A stretch of 64,000 bases of DNA. Origin: Trichomonas vaginalis G3 (lineage: Eukaryota > Parabasalia > Trichomonadida > Trichomonadidae). The DNA lies in the NCBI RefSeq assembly GCF_026262505.1, contig NC_067206.1:3686879-3750878 (forward strand), written 5' to 3'. A program made the position numbers and the translations under genes. Positions within the stretch are counted from its first letter, which is position 1, and each line of letters opens with the position of its first letter. This document shows positions 33,975 to 44,119 of the stretch, in pieces. The notes beneath the pieces were generated by a model. The model had not been told where the DNA came from and made no database searches. It saw only the letters and a list, made by a program, of their open reading frames with translations.

Positions 33975-34546
33975 GAAAAAACCAGAATTTTCGAAAAAGT
34001 GACACCAACTATTAAAGTTATTTTATTACTAGATTTATTTACAAATTATAAGATAATATCATTAACCGAATATATTTTTAATATAAATAAAAACTTTTTT
34101 TATACAAAAAATTACAATCAATCGATAAATATTATAAAACATTTATTCCAAAAAGATTAAGTAATAGGTGGGATCCTGCATATAATATAATTTTATGTCA
34201 TAAAGTTTACAAATTTTAGATGGACCACAGTGAGAATGTGAGTGGTTAATTTAAAGGTGGTCTGATAAAGATATCGAAGCTTACTCAACACAGCATGAAG
34301 CAGTTTCTAATACACAATCTTACTAGTGGTGTTTCGGTCGCCAGCGCTCTCATAGGGGTGCTGATTTCAAAAACCACTACTTCAAATTATTCAACAATAC
34401 TCAATGCAGCATGAAGCAGCTACTACTGCTGTATCTTACTGGTACTGTTCTTCGCTTCTTACTATCAACTCTAAAACTAGTTTGATGTATTATTTATTCA
34501 ATATTAACCTTAATTATTTACAATTCTCACTTTTTTCATTTTTTAA

Positions 34547-34816
34547 ATGAATCAATCCGTTCCTGCACCCCTTGCTGATACAAAACAATATATTGATTTC
34601 ATTCATTATCTTCAATATGGAGTTCAAGCAGAGATGCGTGCTAACTGCAATTATCGGAAAGATTCGCATTTGAATTCAGATGGAGTAACAATTATTAGAC
34701 ATTACTGTAGATGGGGAAGTTGTAGTGCTAACTTTACCTTTGAAATGAAATCTAATCAATACAGATTTGTAAATGGACATCATTTTCATAATCATGTTGG
34801 TGAACCACCGTCTTTT
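34547..34816 (+). pseudogene. MULE-4 transposase, N-terminal part only
   Basis: About 90 codons resembling the start of the other MULE transposases: YLQYGVQAEM, then a C2H2 finger (CRWGSC ... HFHNH). The frame then runs straight into minisatellite DNA, so the catalytic domain is gone. TCATTTTTTAAATG at the start gives an Inr-like leader. It cannot encode an active enzyme; at most a DNA-binding fragment. Confidence 0.8.
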
Positions 34817-35249
34817 AAATATATAAATATATACATATATAAATATATACATATATAAATATATACATATATAAATATATACATATATAATATATACATA
34901 TATAAATATATACATATATAAATATACATATATAAATATATACATATAAATTATACATATATAAATATATACATATATAAATATATACATATATAAATAT
35001 ATACATATATATATACATAATAAATATATACATATATAAATATACATATATAAATATATACATATATAAATATATACATATATAAATATATACATATATA
35101 AATATATACATATATAAATATATACATATATAAATATATACATATATAAATATATACATATATAAATATATACATATATAAATATACATATATAAATATA
35201 TACATATAAATATATACATATATAAATATATACATATATAAATATATAC
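34817..35249. repeat. 16-bp AT minisatellite, segment 1
   Basis: Tandem copies of AAATATATACATATAT with scattered 1-3 bp losses. Every frame stays open and would read Tyr-Ile-Cys-Ile-like repeats; this is not coding. It ends at ATAC, the 4-bp target duplication of Ginger-D. Confidence 0.9.
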
Positions 35250-36492
35250 TGTAATAAACAGAAATTCATCAAAAGTAACAGCTCTCAATTTTTTGACATT
35301 TGTAAATTCTAAATTGAATGAGAAAAATGAAATAATACTAAGCCTAATACAATATTCTAGTTTTAATTATAATTAGGAAAAAGTTAGTTTTGAGAGTACT
35401 TTTCATAGGCATATAGAATGAAATCTTCTGAAAAATAATATCACATAAACTCATATTATTTTCTAATATATAACTATTTTATATAAAATCAAATTCAATG
35501 ATCTTAAAAGCGAAGGATAAACCTCAAAATTTACGAATATAATGAGTGGGAATATAATGCTTATCTATCATAAAACCATATGAAATATTAATTTTTGCTT
35601 TACGCCTAATTTTTGACGACAATTAGCAAAAATGTTAAATGTTAACACTCAGTCCATTTGAATATGAAAATAAAATTGACTTTGATTAAATGTTTTTATT
35701 TATCATGCAATTCTTCTTGCGACCAAAGATTTGAATAAAAGTTCAAAAAATAAGATAGCTTAAAAAATAATATACGGTAGTGTTTACTAATAGATGAATA
35801 GTATATAAATTCTATTAAAATGGATTTGATCCAAAAAAAATATATAAAATTTGATCATAAATAAAATCGTTTTAAATTACTTCTTCATTTAAATTATAAC
35901 AATTATTTTTGGTTTTATATTTTTTCCCCATTATATTCTTGTGGAAAAGTGACAAATAGCAACTTTGACCCTCTCTCCTACCGTATATTATTTTTTAAGC
36001 TATCTTTTTTTTTGAAATTTTATTCAAATCTTTGGTCGCAAGAAGAATTGCATGATAAATAAAAACATTTAATCAAAGTCAATTTTATTTTTCATATTCA
36101 AATGGACTGAGTGTTAACATTTAACATTTTTGCTAATTGTCGTCAAAAATTAGGCGTAAAGCAAAAATTGATATTTCATATGGTTTTATGATAGATAAGC
36201 ATTATATTCCCACTCATTATATTCGTAAATTTTGAGGTTTATCCTTCGCTTTTAAGATCATTGAATTTGATTTTTATATAAAATAGTTATATATTAGAAA
36301 ATAATATGAGTTTATGTGATATTATTTTTCAGAAGATTTTTGTGTTCTTCTTCAAAATTTTATTTTTTTATTAAAAAGAATCTTTACAAAATATATAACT
36401 TTAATTAAAAAACGTGCTCTATCAAAGTTCCAAAAAATTCAATAGTTTAGCTTTTCTGAGGTGTCACTTTTGATGAATTTCTGTTTACAACA
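35250..36492. mobile_element. Ginger-D foldback element
   Basis: Ends TGTAATAAACAG and CTGTTTACAACA, target duplication ATAC (35246-35249 and 36493-36496). It splits the minisatellite. Near its centre (35927-35980) the right arm is replaced by a foreign piece (CCCCATTATATTC...GACCCTCTCTC) containing AAAAGTGACA, perhaps a fragment of another element end. No gene. Confidence 0.88.
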
Positions 36493-36863
36493 ATACATAT
36501 ATAAATATATACATATATAAATATATACATATATAAATATATACATATATAATATATACATATTAAATATATACATATATAAATATATACATATATTAAA
36601 TATATACATATATAAATATATACATATATAAATATATACATATATAAATATATACATATAAATATATACTATATAAATATATACATATATAAATATATAC
36701 ATATATAAATATATACATATATAAATATATACATATATAAATATATACATATATAAATATATACATATATAAATATATACATATATAAATATATACATAT
36801 ATAAATATATACATATATAAATATATACATATATAAATATATACATATATAAATATATACATA
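36493..36863. repeat. 16-bp AT minisatellite, segment 2
   Basis: Continuation of the array split by Ginger-D, in the same orientation and unit length. It ends at TATATACATA, which is repeated on the far side of MULE-B at 43490. Confidence 0.9.
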
Positions 36864-37044
36864 GAGAAAGGGACAAACTATCCAGTGTCACTTTTCAAAG
36901 GAATAAAAAAAATAATAATGATGAAATAATAACATGAAATCTTATATAAATATAATTTTATCTAAATAGATAAATGAATTAAGCAGTTTACAGTTATATA
37001 TATTTAATGAGAGACAATATCTAGTTCTATGGTAGAAATGACTC

Positions 37045-37891
37045 TTAGACTCAAATAAGTAACACAGATAGAAAGTACTCAGTATAACAATTATATATGT
37101 ACACTCAAAGTTAGTCGCTGCTAAAATCTTAACCTTGCATTTCGGGAAAATCTGACAAATGGCTCTTAGACTCAAATAAGTAACACAGATAGAAAGTACT
37201 CAGTATACAATTATATATGTACACTCAAAGTTAGTCGCTGCTAAAATCTTAACCTTGCATTTCGGGAAAATCTGACAAATGGCTCTTAGACTCAAATAAG
37301 TAACACAGATAGAAAGTACTCAGTATAACAATTATATATGTACACTCAAAGTTAGTCGCTGCTAAAATCTTAACCTTGCATTTCGGGAAAATCTGACAAA
37401 TGGCTCTTAGACTCAAATAAGTAACACAGATAGAAAGTACTCAGTATAACAATTATATATGTACACTCAAAGTTAGTCGCTGCTAAAATCTTAACCTTGC
37501 ATTTCGGGAAAATCTGACAAATGGCTCTTAGACTCAAATAAGTAACACAGATAGAAAGTACTCAGTATAATAAAATTATATATGTACACTCAAAGTTAGT
37601 CGCTGCTAAAATCTTAACCTTGCATTTCGGGAAAATCTGACAAATGGCTCTTAGACTCAAATAAGTAACACAGATAGAAAGTACTCAGTATAACAATTAT
37701 ATATGTACACTCAAAGTTAGTCGCTGCTAAAATCTTAACCTTGCATTTCGGGAAAATCTGACAAATGGCTCTTAGACTCAAATAAGTAACACAGATAGAA
37801 AGTACTCAGTATAACAATTATATATGTACACTCAAAGTTAGTCGCTGCTAAAATCTTAACCTTGCATTTCGGGAAAATCTGACAAATGGCT
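37045..37891. repeat. 121-bp tandem repeats, seven copies
   Basis: The unit runs CTCTTAGACTCAAATAAG ... GGGAAAATCTGACAAATGG; unit lengths are 120-124 bp and copies are nearly identical. Two more copies lie beyond E1 at 39737-39945. They form the 5' subterminal region of MULE-B and could be transposase-binding repeats, which is inference. Confidence 0.9.
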
Positions 37892-39736
37892 GAGTGTGGT
37901 AGAATTTACGAAAAAGTGACAGTAGAAAAAGTGACACTTAACCTTAAATTTCCAAACACTATTTTTTGATTATATTTTGTTATTTATATATTTATATATA
38001 TATGTATATTTATATATGTATATATTATATGTATATTTATATATGTATATATTTATATATGTATATATTTATATATGTATATATTTATATATGTATATAT
38101 TTATATATGTATATATTTATATATGTATATATATATGTATTTATATATGTATATATTTATATATATGTATATATTTATATATGTATATATATATATGTAT
38201 ATATTTATTAGAAACTGCTTCATGCTGCATTGAGTATTGTTGAATAATTTGAAGTAGTGGTTTTTGAAATCAGCACCCCTATGAGAGCGCTGGCGACCGA
38301 AACACCACTAGTAAGATTGTGTATTAGAAACTGCTTCATGCTGTTTTGAGTAAGCTTCGATGTCTTTGTAGGATAGCTTTCTGAGAGCGAAACAAGATAG
38401 TGTTGAAAAAAAATTTTGAAAATCTGAGAGACTGTGCAAGAGCCAACGACCAAAACGCTACAGTAAGATACAGCAGTAGTAGCTGCTTCATGCTGCATTG
38501 AGTATTGTTGAATAATTTGAAGTAGTGGTTTTTGAAATCAGCACCCCTATGAGAGCGCTGGCGACCGAAACACCACTAGTAAGATTGTGTATTAGAAACT
38601 GCTTCATGCTGTGTTGAGTAAGCTTCGATGTCTTTGTAGGATAGCTTTCTGAGAGCGAAACAAGATAGTGTTGAAAAAAAAATTTGAAAATCTGAGAGAC
38701 TGTGCAAGAGCCAACGACCAAAACGCTACCAGTAAGATACAGCAGTAGTAGCTGCTTCATGCTGCATTGAGTATTGTTGAATAATTTGAAGTAGTGGTTT
38801 TTGAAATCAGCACCCCTATGAGAGCGCTGGCGACCGAAACACCACTAGTAAGATTGTGTATTAGAAACTGCTTCATGCTGTGTTGAGTAAGCTTCGATGT
38901 CTTTGTAGGATAGCTTTCTGAGAGCGAAACAAGATAGTGTTGAAAAAAAAATTTGAAAATCTGAGAGACTGTGCAAGAGCCAACGACCAAAACGCTACCA
39001 GTAAGATACAGCAGTAGTAGCTGCTTCATGCTGCATTGAGTATTGTTGAATAATTTGAAGTAGTGGTTTTTGAAATCAGCACCCCTATGAGAGCGCTGGC
39101 GACCGAAACACCACTAGTAAGATTGTGTATTAGAAACTGCTTCATGCTGTGTTGAGTAAGCTTCGATGTCTTTGTAGGATAGCTTTCTGAGAGCGAAACA
39201 AGATAGTGTTGAAAAAAAAATTTTGAAAATCTGAGAGACTGTGCAAGAGCCAACGACCAAAACGCTACCAGTAAGATACAGCAGTAGTAGCTGCTTCATG
39301 CTGCATTGAGTATTGTTGAATAATTTGAAGTAGTGGTTTTTGAAATCAGCACCCCTATGAGAGCGCTGGCGACCGAAACACCACTAGTAAGATTGTGTAT
39401 TAGAAACTGCTTCATGCTGTGTTGAGTAAGCTTCGATATCTTTATCAGACCACCTTTAAATTAACCACTCACATTCTCACTGTGGTCCATCTAAAATTTG
39501 TAAGCTTTATGACATAAAATTATATTATATGCAGGATCCCACCTATTTCTTAATCTTTTTGGAATAAATGTTTTATAATATTTATCGATTGATTGTAATT
39601 TTTTGTATAAAAAAAGTTTTTTATTTATATTAAAAATATATTTTGTTAATGATATTATCTTATAATTTGTAAATAAATCTAGTAATAAAATAACTTTAAT
39701 AGTTGGTGTCACTTTTTCGAAAATTCTGGTTTTTTC
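37892..39736. mobile_element. E1, non-autonomous MULE-4-type element
   Basis: Ends GAGTGTGGTAG (left) and CTGGTTTTTTC (right), identical to those of MULE-4, in reverse orientation. It holds a minisatellite (37980-38211) and the 270-bp repeats (38212-39440) but no transposase. The last 81 bp before it (37811-37891) equal the first 81 bp after it (39737-39817), a very long direct repeat, although the target is itself a tandem array. Confidence 0.82.
38212..39440. repeat. 270-bp tandem repeats in E1
   Basis: About 4.5 copies of a 269-270 bp unit. The motif CTGCTTCATGCTG occurs twice per unit. Each unit holds a 90-codon frame on the minus strand, linked to the next by an ATGA overlap. I regard it as a satellite rather than genes. 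The inverted counterpart is in E2 (42058-43018) and a partial copy is at about 34262-34443. Confidence 0.85.
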
Positions 39737-39945
39737 ATAACAATTATATATGTACACTCAAAGTTAGTCGCTGCTAAAATCTTAACCTTGCATTTCGGGA
39801 AAATCTGACAAATGGCTCTTAGACTCAAATAAGTAACACAGATAGAAAGTACTCAGTATAACAATTATATATGTACACTCAAAGTTAGTCGCTGCTAAAA
39901 TCTTAACCTTGCATTTCGGGAAAATCTGACAAATGGCTCTTAGAC
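39737..39945. repeat. 121-bp tandem repeats, two copies after E1
   Basis: Continuation of the array at 37045-37891, split by E1. It leads directly into the 5' region of the MULE-B gene. Confidence 0.88.
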
Positions 39946-40089
39946 TTGTTTTGATAATTAATTCTTCAATTATATTATAATTTATAACAAATTTCCTCAA
40001 ACTATCTGTATGTCATTCAATTCCCGGCCACTACATTCAATGATGGACCATTTCCTTCAAATTTTGAAATACCTTATTCAATTTGTTGT

Positions 40090-41949
40090 ATGGAGCCCGT
40101 GATATTCAACACTATGGAGCTCCTCCAGTTTGGTATCCAAGAAGAGATAAAAGCTAGCATGGGCTACTCTCAAAAATGCAGGAAAGAATACTCCACGATC
40201 GAATACAAATGTAAGTATCCACAATGTCAAGCTAAATTCAAAGTCCGGATAATAGATCAAGATAAATATGAACTACTAATCCACTCTGACTCTCATGATC
40301 ATTCTGCACCTCCGAAATCAACAAAAACAATATCCTCATTATTTGTCAGAAATTATCTTAAACATTACTTTGAAAACAATATGAATCATGCTACAGCTCA
40401 ACTTAAGTGTTTCCAAGACTTAAATATTTCATATACAGACGAAGAGTTATTTTCAATATTTGCACAAGGTCCAGATGCATTACGTAAATTTGCTCAAAGA
40501 GCTGAAATTGTTTCCAAACGCTTTAGTTCGGATGAAAAAGTTTCTTTAGCTATCTTTGTCGAATCTGTTCAAGAAAGTTGTCCAGAAGATTTAATTGAAT
40601 TTATCTCTGAGCCGGGAAAACTAGTTTTTTTATATGCACCTTTCGAAGCGAAGGCCCTTGGTCACCAAATTTCTACGTTTCACATCGATTCAACGTATAA
40701 ACTTCTAAGGGCTAACATTCCATTATATGCACTCACAGGAAAAACAGAACATACTATTGTTTTTCCTTTTTTGTATTTCTTTATTTCTCCTGACACAAGC
40801 GAAAATATTCAATATTGTGTTTGTCGTTATTTTCAATATATTAATAGAGAACCCGAGATGATAAGTATGGACTGCGCCCCACAAATAGCCGAGGCAATTG
40901 AGCGAGGTATTCCAAACTGTCATATTCTTTGGTGTGGCGTGCATGTCCTTCGCGCCATATTAAGAAAAGCGGATAAGTTTAAATCACGAGACAATTTTGA
41001 AGAATTTTATAATCTAATGAAATTATTAGTATTCGATACTAAAGAAGAATCTCCCGAGGAAGAACAGAACCAAGAAGAAGAAAATCCTAGAGAGGAACCA
41101 GCTCAATCTCACTTACTTCAAGCAGAAGAAATTGAAGAAGAGGAACAATATGAAGAAGAATTCATCGAAAATGAATTTCAACCTTCTCAAATCTTTTTAC
41201 CACGAGAATCTTCTGATGATCCAAACGATTCTGAATTTATTCCAGAAGAAGAAACGTTTGAAACAAGTGAAGAAGTTCCAGAGCACCTCACTCAAGAAGA
41301 AGCTGCAGACCTAGATGCAGTTTATGATCGAATTCTTGAAATTCTTTCCACTGAACCGAAAGCCCAAAAGTACTTCGATAGGCAATGGAGGCATCATTTA
41401 GATCGTTGGAATAAGCGCTATCGCAACGGAGGTGACGCGACTAATAACGTCAGTGAGTCACATTTCAAAGTTCTCAAGCATTCTTATTTCCCAGAGAGAA
41501 GGAATATTCGATTAGACGATTTTGTTGTTGAATTATACACAACGGTTGTTCCAGCATTATTGATTAAATTTAAAGTTCAATTAATCAATAGTGATAAAGT
41601 TGTTCGTATATTACGAAAAGCTAATGACCATGAACAAATATTGGAAAACAAAAAAGTCGAATGTTTGAAAATGCTTGAAGCAATATATTCAAGTTTGCAA
41701 CAAGGATCAATAGATTCAAATCTTGTTTATTGTACTTTAAAGGTACTTTTAAAAAAGAAACAAGAAAAAACCAGAATTTTCGAAAAAGTGACACCAACTA
41801 TTAAAGTTATTTTATTACTAGATTTATTTACAAATTATAAGATAATATCATTAACAAAATATATTTTTAATATAAATAAAAAACTTTTTTATACAAAAAA
41901 TTACAATCAATCGATAAATATTATAAAACATTTATTCCAAAAAGATTAA
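40090..41949 (+). CDS. MULE-B transposase with acidic insert and foreign C-terminus
   Basis: A 619-codon frame. It has a zinc finger (C41, C46, H69, H71), D200 (FHIDSTYKLL), D261 (SMDCAPQ), C282/H285 (WCGVHVL) and E456 (TNNVSES). Between the second Asp and the Glu lies an extra acidic block of about 85 residues (318-405, Glu-rich), so their spacing is 194 residues instead of about 110. The native protein ends at KKKQ followed by Leu-Met-stop, as the duplicate at 43303-43398 shows; insertion of E2 right after that Gln adds 61 residues (from EKTRIFEK) read from E2. The core is intact; whether the tail matters is unknown. Confidence 0.88.
   Translation: MEPVIFNTMELLQFGIQEEIKASMGYSQKCRKEYSTIEYKCKYPQCQAKFKVRIIDQDKYELLIHSDSHDHSAPPKSTKTISSLFVRNYLKHYFENNMNHATAQLKCFQDLNISYTDEELFSIFAQGPDALRKFAQRAEIVSKRFSSDEKVSLAIFVESVQESCPEDLIEFISEPGKLVFLYAPFEAKALGHQISTFHIDSTYKLLRANIPLYALTGKTEHTIVFPFLYFFISPDTSENIQYCVCRYFQYINREPEMISMDCAPQIAEAIERGIPNCHILWCGVHVLRAILRKADKFKSRDNFEEFYNLMKLLVFDTKEESPEEEQNQEEENPREEPAQSHLLQAEEIEEEEQYEEEFIENEFQPSQIFLPRESSDDPNDSEFIPEEETFETSEEVPEHLTQEEAADLDAVYDRILEILSTEPKAQKYFDRQWRHHLDRWNKRYRNGGDATNNVSESHFKVLKHSYFPERRNIRLDDFVVELYTTVVPALLIKFKVQLINSDKVVRILRKANDHEQILENKKVECLKMLEAIYSSLQQGSIDSNLVYCTLKVLLKKKQEKTRIFEKVTPTIKVILLLDLFTNYKIISLTKYIFNINKKLFYTKNYNQSINIIKHLFQKD
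41674..41763. repeat. 90-bp target duplication of E2, inner copy
   Basis: CTTGAAGCAATATATTCAAG ... AAAAAAGAAACAA, the last 90 bp of native coding sequence before E2. An identical copy at 43303-43392 lies directly after E2. The match stops exactly at the element ends on both sides (GAAAAAACCAG after this copy, ...CCACACTC before the other). Confidence 0.92.
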
Positions 41950-43302
41950 GTAATAGGTGGGATCCTGCATATAATATAATTTTATGTCATAAAGCTTACA
42001 AATTTTAGATGGACCACAGTGAGAATGTGAGTGGTTAATTTAAAGGTGGTCTGATAAAGATATCGAAGCTTACTCAACACAGCATGAAGCAGTTTCTAAT
42101 ACACAATCTTACTAGTGGTGTTTCGGTCGCCAGCGCTCTCATAGGGGTGCTGATTTCAAAAACCACTACTTCAAATTATTCAACAATACTCAATGCAGCA
42201 TGAAGCAGCTACTACTGCTGTATCTTACTGGTAGCGTTTTGGTCGTTGGCTCTTGCACAGTCTCTCAGATTTTCAAAATTTTTTTTTCAACACTATCTTG
42301 TTTCGCTCTCAGAAAGCTATCCTACAAAGACATCGAAGCTTACTCAACACAGCATGAAGCAGTTTCTAATACACAATCTTACTAGTGGTGTTTCGGTCGC
42401 CAGCGCTCTCATAGGGGTGCTGATTTCAAAAACCACTACTTCAAATTATTCAACAATACTCAATGCAGCATGAAGCAGCTACTACTGCTGTATCTTACTG
42501 GTAGCGTTTTGGTCGTTGGCTCTTGCACAGTCTCTCAGATTTTCAAAATTTTTTTTTCAACACTATCTTGTTTCGCTCTCAGAAAGCTATCCTACAAAGA
42601 CATCGAAGCTTACTCAACACAGCATGAAGCAGTTTCTAATACACAATCTTACTAGTGGTGTTTCGGTCGCCAGCGCTCTCATAGGGGTGCTGATTTCAAA
42701 AACCACTACTTCAAATTATTCAACAATACTCAATGCAGCATGAAGCAGCTACTACTGCTGTATCTTACTGGTAGCGTTTTGGTCGTTGGCTCTTGCACAG
42801 TCTCTCAGATTTCAAAATTTTTTTTTCAACACTATCTTGTTTCGCTCTCAGAAAGCTATCCTACAAAGACATCGAAGCTTACTCAACACAGCATGAAGCA
42901 GTTTCTAATACACAATCTTACTAGTGGTGTTTCGGTCGCCAGCGCTCTCATAGGGGTGCTGATTTCAAAAACCACTACTTCAAATTATTCAACAATACTC
43001 AATGCAGCATGAAGCAGCTACTAATAAATATATACATATATAAATATATACATATATAAATATATACATATATAAATATATACATATATAAATATATACA
43101 TATATAAATATATACATATATAAATATATACATATATAAATATATACATATATAAATATATACATATATAAATATATACATATATAAATATATACATATA
43201 TAAATATATAAATAACAAAATATAATCAAAAAATAGTGTTTGGAAATTTAAGGTTAAGTGTCACTTTTCTACTGTCACTTTTTCGTAAATTCTACCACAC
43301 TC
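41764..43302. mobile_element. E2, non-autonomous MULE-4-type element
   Basis: Ends GAAAAAACCAG and ...CTACCACACTC. It is the same family as E1, in opposite orientation, and holds 270-bp repeats (42058-43018) and a minisatellite (43021-43212). It interrupts the last codons of the MULE-B gene and is flanked by exact 90-bp direct repeats. No transposase. Confidence 0.88.
42058..43018. repeat. 270-bp tandem repeats in E2
   Basis: About 3.5 copies of the E1 satellite unit in inverted orientation. Copies differ mainly in a T run of 8-9. The block contains no gene I can support. Confidence 0.85.
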
Positions 43303-43392
43303 CTTGAAGCAATATATTCAAGTTTGCAACAAGGATCAATAGATTCAAATCTTGTTTATTGTACTTTAAAGGTACTTTTAAAAAAGAAACAA
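43303..43392. repeat. 90-bp target duplication of E2, outer copy
   Basis: Identical to 41674-41763. It continues as ...CAATTAATGTAA, giving the native stop of the MULE-B gene, then its 3' tail and terminus at 43489. Confidence 0.92.
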
Positions 43393-43489
43393 TTAATGTA
43401 AAAGATTCAAATAATTTTTTATTATTATTTTATTAATTTTTTAAAATAAGGTTAATAAAAAGTGACACTGGATAGTTTGTCCCACACTC

Positions 43490-44119
43490 TATATACATAT
43501 ATAAATATATACATATATAAATATATACATATATAAATATATACATATATAAATATATACATATATAATATATACATATATAAATATATACATATATAAA
43601 TATATACATATATAAATATATACATATATAAATATATACATATATAAATATATACATATATAAATATATACATATATAAATATATACATATATAAATATA
43701 TACATATATAAATATATACATATATAAATATATACATATATAATATATACATATATAAATATATACATATATAAATATATACATATATAAATATATACAT
43801 ATATAAATATATACATATATAAATATATACATATATAAATATATACATATATAAATATACATATATAAATATACATATATAAATATACATATATAAATAT
43901 ACATATATAAATATACATATATAAATATACATATATAAATATACATATATAAATATACATATATAAATATACATATATAAATATACATATATAAATATAC
44001 ATATATAAATATACATATAAATAACATATATAAATATACATATATAAATATACATATATAAATATACATATATAAATATACATATATAAATATACATATA
44101 TAAATATACATATATAATA
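43490..44119. repeat. AT minisatellite, segment 3 (16-bp then 14-bp units)
   Basis: The 16-bp unit AAATATATACATATAT continues after MULE-B to about 43855, where the array switches sharply to a 14-bp unit AAATATACATATAT. All frames are open by composition only. It ends at AATA, the flank of the hairpin element. Confidence 0.88.

Larger units (their letters stand above)
36864..43489. mobile_element. MULE-B element with two nested elements
   Basis: Terminal repeats GAGAAAGGGACAAACTATCC (36864) and, read inward from 43489, GAGTGTGGGACAAACTATCC, both followed by AGTGTCACTTTT. A 10-bp flanking repeat TATATACATA is seen but is weak evidence inside a minisatellite. Parts: left end, 121-bp tandem repeats, E1, two more 121-bp repeats, transposase gene, E2, 3' tail and right end. 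Without E1 and E2 it would be about 3.2 kb and looks complete. Confidence 0.8.
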
